From: Pseudomonadota bacterium
GTDB lineage: Bacteria > Pseudomonadota > Alphaproteobacteria > Rhizobiales > Rhizobiaceae
Direction: 5' to 3'
Length of the DNA: 43,059 nucleotides
Assembly: GCA_023444445.1 (NCBI GenBank)
Contig: JAEXMK010000023.1
Coordinates: 1 to 43,059 of the forward strand
The notes below the pieces were generated by a model that saw only the letters and a list, made by a program, of their open reading frames with translations, was not told the DNA's origin and made no database searches. Position numbers and translations under genes: made by a program. Position 1 is the stretch's first letter; the number at the start of each line of letters is the position of its first letter. This document shows, piece after piece, positions 1-9,077 of the stretch.

Positions 1-65
1 AGACTTCGTTAACCATCTCGCCTTTAAAAAGTCGGTATTGATTCCTCGAAGAGCAGGGTGCCCGC

Positions 66-332
66 GTGACGACGAGTTCAGAAGTAATCGCCTTTCCGGC
101 AAAGAACCGCATTGCCGACGTAAAACGATGTGCAACCATGCTCGACCGGCTGCATGGTGTGGAGGCGAATGATTTCTGGCGCAGGGAGTGCCGTGAACTG
201 GCCGCCCGTCTGACGGCGCTTGGCTATGAGGACGCCGCCATGCGGCGCGAGGTCATGGAATTTCAAAACGCCGTGCAGGCTGAATTGTGGGCGGGGGATG
301 CTGCGCCCGAGGCACGCCGCGATACCCATTGA
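66..332 (+). CDS. small DUF6074-like hypothetical protein
   Basis: An 88-residue, charged, soluble-looking protein with no membrane segment or signal peptide. It starts at a GTG. The N-terminus (VIAFPAKNR) and the later WRRECRELAARL segment resemble the DUF6074 family of small rhizobial proteins; that match is from memory. The function is unknown and there are no catalytic motifs. It stands alone: upstream sequence is cut by the window edge, and a strong terminator lies just downstream. The frame is more credible than the antisense frame because its codon use fits the neighbours and the terminator sits right after its stop. Confidence 0.7.
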   Translation: MTTSSEVIAFPAKNRIADVKRCATMLDRLHGVEANDFWRRECRELAARLTALGYEDAAMRREVMEFQNAVQAELWAGDAAPEARRDTH

Positions 333-350
333 TGGTTCTTTTTCTTTATT

Positions 351-387
351 AAAAAAGCCGGCGGGTCATAAACCAGCCGGCTTTTTT
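351..387. terminator. bidirectional rho-independent terminator
   Basis: A run of A, then GCCGGC(GGG), a short loop, then the complementary GCCGGC followed by a run of T. The A and T tracts on both sides make it work in both directions. It lies between the convergent DUF6074-like gene (+) and the TPR lipoprotein gene (-). Confidence 0.85.
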
Positions 388-403
388 ATTGGTTCGGGAC
401 GCC

Positions 404-1303
404 TCAGGAGGCGCCAGCGGCGCCGCGCGTGCGGGCAACGCCATCCAGTGCGGGCTTGTATTTAGGATCGAGTCGCGCCGCATGCGCATAGGACTTGGCA
501 GCCTTGGCCATCTCACCGCGGCGCTCATAGACCAGCGCCTGGTTGGCCCAGGATTCCGCCACATTCCCATCAAGCGAAATGGCGTGGTTGAAATCGGCGA
601 AGGCATTTTCATCGTCGTTCAGCGCGACATAAGAAAGGCCGCGACCATTATAGGGCTCGGGCGACGTCGACGACAGCGATATCGCCTTGGAGAAGTCCTC
701 GATAGCCTGGGCGTGCTGGTTGCGCAGCTGGTAGATTAGGCCACGATTGTGCCAAGCGCGTCCGTCGGTGGTTTCCAGCTCGATGGCGCGGGAGAAATCA
801 TTGAAAGCTTCGTTCACGCGTCCGGACTGGCGGTAAAGATTGCCACGTCCGATCAGCGCCACATCGTAGCTCGGATTGATCTGCAGGGCGGCGTTGTAGT
901 CCTGCAAGGCCTGCTGTTGCTGGCCGCTATTGCGGTAAACCAGCGCGCGGTTGGCGTAGGCCTGATAGAAGCGCGGGTTCAGCTGCAGCGCCTTGTTGAA
1001 GTCCTCGATGGCGCGGCGCGAATCGCCGGCGCGGCCGTAGGCCGAGCCGCGAACGTTGTAACCTTCAGGATCCTGGGGATTGGCGTTGATGACCGAGGTG
1101 AGCGAGGCGATGTTTTCCTGCGAACCCTGTGCACGGTCGATCCGGAACACATCTTCGGTCTGGTTGGATGTCGCGCAGCCGGAAAGACCGGCAAGGATGG
1201 TGCAGACGACCAGAGAAGCGCGGAACCCTCTGTTGTTTTTTAATGGCACCCGGCGCGCGGAGGCATCGGCGTTTTTCACAACACAGGCATCGACAGCGAT
1301 CAT
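404..1303 (-). CDS. TPR-repeat lipoprotein
   Basis: About six to seven tandem tetratricopeptide repeats fill the protein after a short N-terminal region (recurring A-x-x-NRGLxY and AIEDFxKAIxL patterns). A hydrophobic stretch ending in the lipobox LSGC, just before ATSNQT, indicates a lipid-anchored envelope protein. TPRs normally mediate protein-protein contacts; no enzymatic motif is visible. The start is uncertain: ATG at 1303 gives 299 residues with GAGGGA upstream, while GTG at 1249 gives a more compact 24-residue signal peptide (VPLKNNRGF...). A further upstream ATG at 1411 adds a non-signal-like extension and is less likely. It lies 133 bp downstream of rpsU on the same strand and ends at the shared terminator. 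Confidence 0.85.
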   Translation of the reverse strand: MIAVDACVVKNADASARRVPLKNNRGFRASLVVCTILAGLSGCATSNQTEDVFRIDRAQGSQENIASLTSVINANPQDPEGYNVRGSAYGRAGDSRRAIEDFNKALQLNPRFYQAYANRALVYRNSGQQQQALQDYNAALQINPSYDVALIGRGNLYRQSGRVNEAFNDFSRAIELETTDGRAWHNRGLIYQLRNQHAQAIEDFSKAISLSSTSPEPYNGRGLSYVALNDDENAFADFNHAISLDGNVAESWANQALVYERRGEMAKAAKSYAHAARLDPKYKPALDGVARTRGAAGAS

Positions 1304-1436
1304 TCGGTGTGGGTTCCCTCGCAGGCCGGTCTCACGATCGTTCACAAGAACATTCTCCGGCCACAAACACAAAGAGCGGCGGCGAATTGATCGCCCCCGC
1401 CCAACAAGCATTCAAAAACGTCCAAAAGACGGCCTA

Positions 1437-1664
1437 TTAACGGCCTGCGCGGGGGGCTGCAACCAGACCTTCGCGCTGCGCACGCTTGCGTGCCAGCTTG
1501 CGAACGCGGCGAACGGCTTCTGCCTTTTCGCGAGCACGCTTCTGGGAGGGCTTTTCGTAATAATCGCGCATCTTCATTTCACGGAAAATGCCTTCGCGCT
1601 GCATCTTTTTCTTCAGGGCGCGGAGCGCCTGATCAACGTTATTGTCGCGGACTAGTACCTGCAC
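1437..1664 (-). CDS. rpsU: 30S ribosomal protein S21
   Basis: A 75-residue, very basic protein with the S21 pattern: [20 protein letters not shown] at the N-terminus, then [20 protein letters not shown] and an Arg/Lys-rich tail. S21 joins the small ribosomal subunit late and helps mRNA recognition. The start is a GTG (complement of CAC at 1662-1664), with AAAGGA upstream on the minus strand; the next in-frame ATG lies too far inside to keep the conserved N-terminus. Rhizobia often carry more than one rpsU, so another copy may exist elsewhere. The following TPR gene is far enough away to have its own promoter. Confidence 0.95.
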   Translation of the reverse strand: MQVLVRDNNVDQALRALKKKMQREGIFREMKMRDYYEKPSQKRAREKAEAVRRVRKLARKRAQREGLVAAPRAGR

Positions 1665-1981
1665 GTTAAACCCGTTCCTTTAGTTTGGTTATCTTGCTGT
1701 GAGAATAAAGGCATTCGCACGCAAACAAAAAATGGTTCGTCCGGCTGTCGAGCTGGGCGATTGGTGACGTGCAATAACAGATCATTTGCGCCAAGTCCAG
1801 CCGGTAGCGCACAATCACCCGGCAAAATGCGGCTTATTCCGAATTCTGCCTGCGATGTCGAAACAAAATCATTGCGGCGTCGCAAAATGAATATTGCCTC
1901 CCATCACGATTTGCCATGTGTATGATATTGGCCGGGCTTATGTTGACGGCCGCTGGCCGGTTCTTGAGGAGCAGACTGCGA
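1665..1981. other. divergent intergenic region rpsU / soxB
   Basis: 317 bp between the divergent rpsU (-) and soxB (+) starts. It must carry both promoters, but I could not assign -35/-10 boxes with confidence. The soxB ribosome binding site, AGGAG, is at about 1966-1970. I see no RNA gene, repeat or strong hairpin here. Confidence 0.5.
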
Positions 1982-3235
1982 ATGCGCAAATATTCCGTTT
2001 TTGCCGTGGCGCGTGAGGCGTTGCGGGGCCATAAAGGGTGGGATGCGCAATGGGCCTCACCCGAGCCGCGCAAGGACTATGATGTCATCATCATCGGCGG
2101 CGGCGGACATGGTCTGGGCGCCGCCTATTATCTGGCCAAGGAACACGGCATTACCAATGTCGCGGTTCTGGAAAAAGGCTGGCTCGGCGGCGGCAATACC
2201 GGCCGTAACACCACCATCATCCGCTCCAACTATCTCTATGAAGAGAGTATGGATATTTACGAGCATTCCCTGAAACTGTGGGAAGGCTTGAGCCAGGATC
2301 TCAACTACAACGTCATGTATTCGGCGCGCGGCGTGATGATGCTGTCGCACAATATCCATGACCGGCAGTCCTTCAGCCGCCATATCAATGCCAACCGTCT
2401 TTACGGCATCGACAATGAGTGGCTGACGCCGGAGCAGGCAAAGGCATACTGCCCGCCGCTCGATATATCAGGCAATGCGCGTTATCCAATCAATGGCGCG
2501 GCCCTTCAGCGCCGCGGCGGCACGGCTCGCCATGACGCTGTCGCCTGGGGTTATGCGCGTGCGGCCTCCGACCGCGGCGTGCACATCATTCAGAATTGCG
2601 AGGTCACGGGCATTCGCCGCGGACCGGACGGAGCGGTGACGGGTGTGGAGACCAATCGCGGTTTCATCGGCGCCAAGAAAATCGGGGTTTCTGCTGCCGG
2701 TCACTCCTCGGTCATCATGAAAATGGCGGATGTTCGCGTTCCCCTGCATTCAAACCCGCTGCAGGCGTTGGTGTCGGAGCCGCTGAAGCCGATCTTCCCC
2801 TGCGTCGTCATGTCCAACACGGTGCACGCCTATATTTCGCAATCCGACAAGGGCGAGCTGGTCATCGGTGCCGGCACCGACCAGTATAATTCCTATTCGC
2901 AGACCGGTGGTCTCCAGATCATCACCCACACGCTGGACGCCATCTGCGAGCTGTTTCCGATCTTCCGCCGTGTGAAGATGATGCGTCAGTGGGGTGGCAT
3001 CACCGATAACACACCCGATCGTTCCGCCATCCAGAGCGTAACGCCGGTGCCGAATCTCTTCGTCAATTGCGGCTGGGGCACGGGTGGCTTCAAGGCGACG
3101 CCGGGCTCTGCCAATCTTTTTGCGCATCTCATCGCCCGCGGTGAACCGCATCGCCTGGCGGCCGGGCTGACGCTGGACCGGTTCCGTACCGGCCGCCTGA
3201 TCGATGAGGCTGCCGCTGCCGCGGTGGCGCATTGA
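1982..3235 (+). CDS. soxB: sarcosine oxidase, beta subunit
   Basis: 417-residue flavoprotein subunit of heterotetrameric sarcosine oxidase, which oxidatively demethylates sarcosine to glycine with formation of 5,10-methylene-tetrahydrofolate and H2O2. The N-terminal dinucleotide motif IIGGGGHGLGAAYYL (about residues 37-51) binds FAD. The RGGTARHDAVAWG segment (His184) matches the region that carries the covalently bound FMN in this family. The C-terminus has the GWGTGGFKATPGS motif. ATG at 1982 is chosen because AGGAG lies about 11 bp upstream and MRKYSVFAVAREALRGHKGW is the usual N-terminus; an ATG at 1916 would add an unrelated hydrophobic extension. It is the first gene of a five-gene operon and its stop overlaps the next start (TGATG). 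Confidence 0.95.
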   Translation: MRKYSVFAVAREALRGHKGWDAQWASPEPRKDYDVIIIGGGGHGLGAAYYLAKEHGITNVAVLEKGWLGGGNTGRNTTIIRSNYLYEESMDIYEHSLKLWEGLSQDLNYNVMYSARGVMMLSHNIHDRQSFSRHINANRLYGIDNEWLTPEQAKAYCPPLDISGNARYPINGAALQRRGGTARHDAVAWGYARAASDRGVHIIQNCEVTGIRRGPDGAVTGVETNRGFIGAKKIGVSAAGHSSVIMKMADVRVPLHSNPLQALVSEPLKPIFPCVVMSNTVHAYISQSDKGELVIGAGTDQYNSYSQTGGLQIITHTLDAICELFPIFRRVKMMRQWGGITDNTPDRSAIQSVTPVPNLFVNCGWGTGGFKATPGSANLFAHLIARGEPHRLAAGLTLDRFRTGRLIDEAAAAAVAH

Positions 3236-3645
3236 TGCTGGCGGCTGCCATGCTTGCGATCAATATATCAGGCGCGGCCGAGGCCGTGCCCATCGGCAGC
3301 GTCATTCCCGAGGCCAGGGATTTTCGTAGTCAGAAGATTGCGAAGATGCAGGGTGAGAAAGACTGGCCGTTCAAGGCGGAAAAAGGCCTGCTTTTGTGTG
3401 CCCACAGTCTCGCGAACAAGATGGTCTATTTTGTCGGCGAGAATGAGGATGGCGAGCAGGATTATCCCTTCGCGATCGATACCGACATGATGGCGGTCGC
3501 CATCGTCAATATGGGCCGGGCCTCGGCGTTGCGCCCCTTTGATAATTTCGAGCAGCTTTTAAAGCGGCTTTCCCCTTTTGTAGCCATGGGGAAGCGGCTG
3601 TGTGACCAACCCGCCGGAACGATCCTTCCGGAAAATTCTCTCTAG
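3235..3645 (+). CDS. small DUF2511/YebY-like protein inside the sox operon
   Basis: A 136-residue protein starting at an ATG that overlaps the soxB stop (TGATG), so it is translationally coupled. Residues 1-17 look like a short secretion signal ending in AEA, though no positive charge precedes the hydrophobic core, so export is not certain. Two cysteines (55 and 123) could form a disulfide. The order K-DWPF..., GLLLCA, YPFAID, LRPF..LL, GKRLCD resembles the periplasmic DUF2511/YebY family; this is from memory and not searched. Its role is unknown. The other sox products are cytoplasmic, so an exported protein here is unexpected. The frame ends 11 bp before soxD. Confidence 0.75.
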   Translation: MLAAAMLAINISGAAEAVPIGSVIPEARDFRSQKIAKMQGEKDWPFKAEKGLLLCAHSLANKMVYFVGENEDGEQDYPFAIDTDMMAVAIVNMGRASALRPFDNFEQLLKRLSPFVAMGKRLCDQPAGTILPENSL

Positions 3646-3656
3646 GTGGAGCGACG

Positions 3657-3971
3657 ATGCTTCTGATCCATTGCCCCTATTGCGGGGAAGACCGTTCCGA
3701 ACTGGAATTCCGCTGGGCGGGCGAAGCCCATATCGCCCGGCCGGAAAACATCGCCGATATCTCCGATGAGGCCTTCGCGGAATATTTCTTCATCCGCGAC
3801 AATGACAAGGGGCTTGTTTTCGAGCGCTGGCGTCACATTCACGGCTGCGGCCGCTTTTTCAACGCCGCCCGTGATTCGGTGAGCGACAAATTTCTGATGA
3901 CCTACAAAGCGGGTGAACCTAAACCCGATGTTGAAACGGTTCTTGCTGCAGAAAAGGGAGCGGGGCAATGA
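3657..3971 (+). CDS. soxD: sarcosine oxidase, delta subunit
   Basis: 104-residue zinc-binding subunit of heterotetrameric sarcosine oxidase. The N-terminus MLLIHCPYCG supplies Cys6 and Cys9, and HIHGCGRFFN supplies His60 and Cys64; together they match the CxxC...HxxxC zinc site of the family. The length is typical. GGTGGAG lies before the ATG at 3657. Its stop overlaps the soxA start as ATGA, so coupled translation is expected. It has no catalytic role of its own in this family; it helps hold the complex together. Confidence 0.95.
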   Translation: MLLIHCPYCGEDRSELEFRWAGEAHIARPENIADISDEAFAEYFFIRDNDKGLVFERWRHIHGCGRFFNAARDSVSDKFLMTYKAGEPKPDVETVLAAEKGAGQ

Positions 3972-6928
3972 GCGGCGATTATCGTATCAAGGGCGCAGGA
4001 CGTCTCACGCCGGCGAGAACCGCGCGCTTCACCTTCGACGGCAAGATCTATCCGGCGCTGGAGGGCGACACCGTTGCGTCGGCGCTTCTGGCCAATGGCG
4101 TGCATCTGATCGGCCGCTCGTTCAAATATCACCGTCCGCGCGGTTTCCTCTCCGCCGGGCCGGAGGAGCCGAATGCGCTGATCGACGTGTCGCGCGACAG
4201 CTTGCGCAAGCAGCCGAACGTGCGTGCCACGGTGCAGGAAGTGTTCGACGGGGCGATTATCGCCTCGCAGAACCGTTTCCCGTCGCTGTCCTTTGATCTG
4301 AGCGCTATCAACGATCTTCTGTCGCCGATGTTCGCGGCCGGTTTCTACTACAAGACCTTCATGTGGCCGAAGGCCGCCTGGCATAAGATTTACGAACCGC
4401 TGATCCGCCGCGCTGCCGGTCTCGGCAAGGCGCCGAGCGAGCCGGATGCGGATCATTATTCCGGCCGTTACGCCCATTGCGACGTGCTCGTCGCCGGTGC
4501 AGGCCTCGCCGGCCTGACGGCGGCGCTTGCCGCGGCAAAAACAGGTGCCAGCGTCATTCTGGTTGATGAGAATGCCGAGGTCGGTGGTGCGTTGCGCTTC
4601 GACACTGGCGCAGTAATCGACGGACTGCCCGGTTATGAGTGGGCGCAGAAGGTGCTTGCCGAACTGCAATCCATGCCCAACGTCCGGGTTCTGACCCGCA
4701 CGACCGCCTTTGGGTATTACAACCACAATTTCATCGCGCTTGCCGAACGCGTTACCGATCATCTCGCGACGCCGGCCAGACACCAGCCGCGCGAACGCCT
4801 TTGGCAGGTCCGCGCCAAAAAGGTCGTGCTGGCGGCCGGTGCGATCGAGCGCCATATGGTCTTCGCCAATAATGACCGGCCCGGCATCATGCTGGCTTCA
4901 GCGGCCCGCATTTATCTCAACCATTACGGTGTGTCCGTCGGCCACAATGTCGGTGTCTACACGGCGCATGATTCGGCCTATGAGACTGCCTTCGATCTGA
5001 AGAAGGCCGGGGTGAAGATCGCCGCCATCGTCGATTGCCGGGAAAATCCGGACCAGCGTCTGCTGGACGAGGCCCGGGCGCTCGGCATCGAAGTGCTGGC
5101 CGGTCACAGCGTTTATAACACCGCCGGCCGCCTGCGCGTATCTTCCATGACCGTTGGCCGTAATGGTGGCTCCAACAAGCGCAAGATCGCCATCGACGCG
5201 CTTGTGGTTTCGGCGGGCTGGACGCCTTCGGTGCATCTCTTCTCGCAATCGCGCGGCAAGCTGAAATTTGATGCCGCTAACCAGCGCTTCCTGCCGGATA
5301 TCCATGTGCAGAACTGCGTCTCCATCGGCGCTTGTAACGGCACGGATGATCTTGCCGCGATCATTGCAGAGGCGGCAGCTGCTGGCGGCGGTTCGGTGGC
5401 GTTTTCCGGTGAAAATGCCCGGGCGTGGACAGGCGGAATGATCGGTGCTGCCGAAGGCGCAGGAGAGGGCACCGGCGTCAAGGCTTTCATCGATTTCCAG
5501 CACGATGTCTGCGCCAAGGATATTCGCCTTGCCGTCCGCGAGGGCATGCATTCGGTCGAACACATCAAGCGCTTCACCACCAATGGCATGGCGTCCGACC
5601 AGGGCAAGATGTCGAACATGCATGGCCTTGCGATTGCATCGGAAGCGCTCGGCCGGGATTTGCCCAAGGTCGGTCTCACCACCTTCCGCCAGCCCTATAC
5701 GCCGGTTACCTTCGGCACGCTCATCAATCATTCACGCGGCGCGCTGTTTGATCCGGCTCGCAAGACACCGATGCATGAGGAAGAACTGGCGGCCGGTGCG
5801 GTGTTCGAAGATGTCGGCAATTGGAAACGTGCCTGGTTCTTCCCGCGCGCGGGCGAGGACATGCATGAGGCGATCAACCGCGAATGCAAAACGGTGCGGA
5901 CAAGCGTCGGCGTGTTCGATGCCTCCACTCTCGGTAAAATCGAAGTGGTCGGGCCGGATGCGGCGAAGTTCCTGAACCTCATCTACACCAATGCCTGGGA
6001 TACACTGAAACCCGGCCGCTGCCGTTATGGCATCATGACCCGTGAAGACGGTTTCGTGTACGACGACGGTGTTGTGGGGCGTCTGGCTGAAGATCGCTTC
6101 CATGTGACGACGACCACGGGCGGTGCACCGCGCGTTCTCCAGCACATGGAGGACTATCTCCAGACCGAATTCCCCGATCTCAATGTCTGGCTCACTTCGG
6201 CAACCGAACAATGGGCCGTGATTGCCGTGCAGGGGCCGAAGGCGCGGGAGGTCATTGCGCCTTTCGTTGAGGGCATCGACATTTCGCCGGAGGCCTTCCC
6301 GCATATGGCCGTGGCCGAGGGCAAGTTCTGCGGCGTGCCGACGCGGCTTTTCCGCGTCTCCTTTACCGGCGAACTCGGCTTCGAAATCAATGTGCCGGCC
6401 GATTACGGTGCAGCCGTCTGGTCCGCGATACGCGAGAGGGCGGAAGCCGTTGGCGGCTGCCTCTATGGTACCGAGACCATGCACATCCTGCGTGCCGAGA
6501 AGGGCTATATCATCGTCGGCCAGGACACGGATGGCACGGTGACCCCTGACGATGCCGGGCTCGCCTGGGCCGTCTCCAAGAAGAAAACGGATTTCGTCGG
6601 CATTCGTGGCCTGAAACGCATTGATCTGACACGAAGCGGCCGCAAGCAGCTCGTTGGTTTGAAAACGAAAGACAGGCTGACCGTGCCAGATGAGGGCGGC
6701 CAGATCGTTGCCGATCCAAACCAACCGAAGCCGATGACGATGCTCGGCCATGTCACCTCGGCCTACTGGTCGGAAAATCTCGGCCATTCCATTGCTTTCG
6801 CCTTGGTGGCGGATGGCAGGGCGCGCATGGGCGAAACGCTCTATATTCCGCTTGCCGATAAAACCATTGCCGTCGAAGTGACCGACATGGTCTTCCTCGA
6901 CAAGGAAGGAGCCCGTCTCAATGGCTGA
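3968..6928 (+). CDS. soxA: sarcosine oxidase, alpha subunit
   Basis: 986 residues, full length for this subunit. An N-terminal 2Fe-2S-like fold without an obvious cluster comes first (about residues 15-105, with RSFKYHRPRGFLSAGPEEPNAL), then an NAD-binding flavoprotein-like domain (VAGAGLAGLTAA at 175-186). The C-terminal half is a GcvT/aminomethyltransferase-like folate domain (from about 600; SFTGELGFEINVP and ETMHILRAEKGYIIVGQD). The alpha subunit takes the iminium intermediate and transfers its carbon to tetrahydrofolate, giving methylene-THF. The start overlaps soxD (ATGA) and the end overlaps soxG by 8 bp. No frameshift or missing domain is seen. Confidence 0.97.
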   Translation: MSGDYRIKGAGRLTPARTARFTFDGKIYPALEGDTVASALLANGVHLIGRSFKYHRPRGFLSAGPEEPNALIDVSRDSLRKQPNVRATVQEVFDGAIIASQNRFPSLSFDLSAINDLLSPMFAAGFYYKTFMWPKAAWHKIYEPLIRRAAGLGKAPSEPDADHYSGRYAHCDVLVAGAGLAGLTAALAAAKTGASVILVDENAEVGGALRFDTGAVIDGLPGYEWAQKVLAELQSMPNVRVLTRTTAFGYYNHNFIALAERVTDHLATPARHQPRERLWQVRAKKVVLAAGAIERHMVFANNDRPGIMLASAARIYLNHYGVSVGHNVGVYTAHDSAYETAFDLKKAGVKIAAIVDCRENPDQRLLDEARALGIEVLAGHSVYNTAGRLRVSSMTVGRNGGSNKRKIAIDALVVSAGWTPSVHLFSQSRGKLKFDAANQRFLPDIHVQNCVSIGACNGTDDLAAIIAEAAAAGGGSVAFSGENARAWTGGMIGAAEGAGEGTGVKAFIDFQHDVCAKDIRLAVREGMHSVEHIKRFTTNGMASDQGKMSNMHGLAIASEALGRDLPKVGLTTFRQPYTPVTFGTLINHSRGALFDPARKTPMHEEELAAGAVFEDVGNWKRAWFFPRAGEDMHEAINRECKTVRTSVGVFDASTLGKIEVVGPDAAKFLNLIYTNAWDTLKPGRCRYGIMTREDGFVYDDGVVGRLAEDRFHVTTTTGGAPRVLQHMEDYLQTEFPDLNVWLTSATEQWAVIAVQGPKAREVIAPFVEGIDISPEAFPHMAVAEGKFCGVPTRLFRVSFTGELGFEINVPADYGAAVWSAIRERAEAVGGCLYGTETMHILRAEKGYIIVGQDTDGTVTPDDAGLAWAVSKKKTDFVGIRGLKRIDLTRSGRKQLVGLKTKDRLTVPDEGGQIVADPNQPKPMTMLGHVTSAYWSENLGHSIAFALVADGRARMGETLYIPLADKTIAVEVTDMVFLDKEGARLNG

Positions 6929-7475
6929 TATGCTGCACGCAAAACGCAAATCCGTGCTTGAGGATTTCCATGGCGGCTCGCCCTTCGTATCGCTAAAGCC
7001 CGCGGCTTCCGCGTCGCGGCTATCGCTGCGGGCGCGGGAAAGCGCCATCCCTGCCTTGTCAGAAGCGCTTGGCATTGCGCTGCCGGTGAGGCCGAAAACA
7101 TCGGTCACATCAGGCCTGCGCTCCGCCCTGTGGCTGGGACCGGATGAATGGCTGGTGATTGATCAGGGCGAAAGCGACCTGATGGCGGCGCTTGCCAATG
7201 TGTCCGATCTGTTCTCGGGAACGGACGTCTCCCATCGCAACAACGCCATCATCGTGTCGGGTGCTGGAGCTGAAGCCGCGCTGAATGCCGGCTGCCCGCA
7301 GGATCTATCGCTCGCAAGTTTCCCTGTCGGCGCGTGCTCGCGCACCGTGTTCGGCAAGGCAGAAGTCGTGCTACTGCGCACGGCGGACGACACGTTCCGG
7401 GTGGAGTGCTGGCGTTCCTTCGCGACCTATGTTGGTGGCCTGCTGCAGGAAGCGGCGGAGGACGTGGCGGTTTAA
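6921..7475 (+). CDS. soxG: sarcosine oxidase, gamma subunit
   Basis: 184 residues, related to the GcvT fold but smaller and without the full folate pocket. GLRSALWLGPDEWLVI and the C-terminal DTFRVECWRSFATYVGGLL are typical of the gamma subunit, which completes the alpha-beta-gamma-delta oxidase. The ATG at 6921 lies inside the end of soxA and is preceded by AAGGAAGGAG. It is the last gene of the sox operon. Its TAA stop overlaps, on the other strand, the stop of the DUF2332 gene; no terminator hairpin fits between them. Confidence 0.93.
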   Translation: MADMLHAKRKSVLEDFHGGSPFVSLKPAASASRLSLRARESAIPALSEALGIALPVRPKTSVTSGLRSALWLGPDEWLVIDQGESDLMAALANVSDLFSGTDVSHRNNAIIVSGAGAEAALNAGCPQDLSLASFPVGACSRTVFGKAEVVLLRTADDTFRVECWRSFATYVGGLLQEAAEDVAV

Positions 7476-8512
7476 CGCCGCCATCCCCGCCATTCGACCC
7501 ATCGCCCATGGAAATCGGCACGGCCGATCTCCTGTTTCTCACCCGTCGGCCAGATTTGCAGGGTAATGGCGGCACCACCCGGTGTCGCATCCGCCTCCAT
7601 TTGCAGGCGGGCAAGCGGCGCCTCCGGCGTGGCGCGGGATCCAGCCTCGGCGATCAATGCTTCGCCCGCCCGCTTGAGGGCATCCGGCAGATATTGCCAG
7701 GCGATGGAGTGATAGACGACATGCGTCGCATTGGGATGCTGAGTGGAAAGGCGTCGTTTCAGCCAGTCGACCGCATCGGCTTTCTCCACCCGCAGGCCGT
7801 TCTCCACCGCGATCCGTAACGCTGCGGCGGTGCGCTCCAGCCTGTCCGTCTGGTCGGTCCAGATATAGGACATCAGCCGCAGGCGGTCCTCGGCCGAGGA
7901 AGGGTCGAGCGGGTTGAGATCGCATCCGGCACGTTCGACAACCTCTATCCGCCCATCCGGTGGGGCGTCGCCGCGCCAATCCGGCGACAGGAAAACATCG
8001 GATTGATTGCCCCAAGTAACGTCACCGAGACGATAGCTGTATCGGTCAAATTGCAGGTTCAACCCGGCGCTCGCTCCCACTTCGGACAGCACCAGCGGCT
8101 TGCCGCTGCGCTCCGATATCGAAAGAAAGCCCGGCAACAGCACGGCGGAACGGCGGACTTCATTGGTCTGCGGCGGCGATTTCAGCCTTTCGAGGATAAA
8201 GGCCGAATGGAAGCGCAGGGCGCTGGCGCAGGCCTGCCATAGCGCCTCCTCATCATCCGGCGCCATATCGACAAGCGGCGCGATCTTTTCCTGAATGGCA
8301 AGCGCGTGCAGGGCGCCCGCCAAGCGCAGGGGAACGGAATCGCCGGAAGGACCGACATCGCCGGGCCAGGACAAAATCCGCTCGCCCACCTCGGTCTGCC
8401 TGTCGAGCCGCGCGGCCACAGCGCGGCAAAGCCGTGCGGTAAAGGGAGAGCCGAGACTGTCACAGGCTTTTGCCTGAACGAGAAACGCATTTCTTACGGC
8501 TTCGTCATGCAT
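7472..8512 (-). CDS. DUF2332 family protein
   Basis: 346-residue cytoplasmic protein of the DUF2332 family (family name from memory). Typical segments are LVLSEVGASAGLNLQFDRYSYRLG in the middle (a SAM-binding-like glycine-rich turn) and the C-terminal HVVYHSIAWQYLP. The fold looks methyltransferase-like, but no activity is known to me. It starts at ATG 8512, 22 bp after the maoC-like gene, so the two may be cotranscribed. Its stop shares the TTAA of the soxG stop (tail-to-tail). Confidence 0.85.
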   Translation of the reverse strand: MHDEAVRNAFLVQAKACDSLGSPFTARLCRAVAARLDRQTEVGERILSWPGDVGPSGDSVPLRLAGALHALAIQEKIAPLVDMAPDDEEALWQACASALRFHSAFILERLKSPPQTNEVRRSAVLLPGFLSISERSGKPLVLSEVGASAGLNLQFDRYSYRLGDVTWGNQSDVFLSPDWRGDAPPDGRIEVVERAGCDLNPLDPSSAEDRLRLMSYIWTDQTDRLERTAAALRIAVENGLRVEKADAVDWLKRRLSTQHPNATHVVYHSIAWQYLPDALKRAGEALIAEAGSRATPEAPLARLQMEADATPGGAAITLQIWPTGEKQEIGRADFHGRWVEWRGWRR

Positions 8513-8534
8513 TCGGTCGCTCCCTTGCTGCGGT

Positions 8535-9023
8535 TCAGGCGGCCTCCGGCCTGTCTTCCGGGTTGAACTGGCTAATGGTAATCCAGCGGGCGGTGAGTGC
8601 GGGCTTTTTCTCGTTTTCGATTTCCACCGTCACGTCATAGGTCGTCATCAGCATGGCCGCGCCGCGAAAACGCGCTTCCGCCAATGTGAAGCGGCCGCGC
8701 ACCCGCGCACCGCTTTTCACCGGGGCGACGAAACGGACGGCATCGAAGCCGTAATTGATACCCATGGTCTGCTCGCGAATGCGGGGCAGGGCGTCGTAAT
8801 TCAGCGCCGAAAGCAGCGAGAGCGTCAGGAACCCGTGAGCGATGGTGCCGCCAAAAGGGCTTTCCGCAAGGGCGCGATCGGGGTCCATATGGATGAATTG
8901 CTCATCCCGCGTCGCTTTTCCGAAAGCGTTAATCATTGTCTGGTCGACGGTAATCCAGTCGGAAACGCCCATTTCGGTGCCGACGAGATCCTTCATGTCC
9001 GCCAGCGCAATTTCTTTTGTCAT
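8535..9023 (-). CDS. MaoC-family (R)-hydratase-like protein
   Basis: 162 residues with a single hot-dog fold. The DEQFIH segment (Asp40 and His45) is the Dx4H catalytic dyad of enoyl-CoA (R)-hydratases, and GTIAHGFLTLSLL (59-71) is the conserved MaoC motif that follows. Related rhizobial proteins include NodN-like hydratases. A likely substrate is an enoyl-CoA, but the neighbours (glgX upstream, DUF2332 downstream) do not identify it. ATG at 9023, 54 bp after glgX. It may be read through from glgX. Confidence 0.88.
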   Translation of the reverse strand: MTKEIALADMKDLVGTEMGVSDWITVDQTMINAFGKATRDEQFIHMDPDRALAESPFGGTIAHGFLTLSLLSALNYDALPRIREQTMGINYGFDAVRFVAPVKSGARVRGRFTLAEARFRGAAMLMTTYDVTVEIENEKKPALTARWITISQFNPEDRPEAA

Positions 9024-9077
9024 GTTACCTCGTCCGTATTGTTTCCTGCGACTTATACGGCTCGTGACGCGAAGGGA

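Noticed and set aside
4898..7108. Long minus-strand open frames opposite soxA
   Set aside because: They lie wholly within soxA and soxG, carry no known motif, and the sense protein is complete with all domains.
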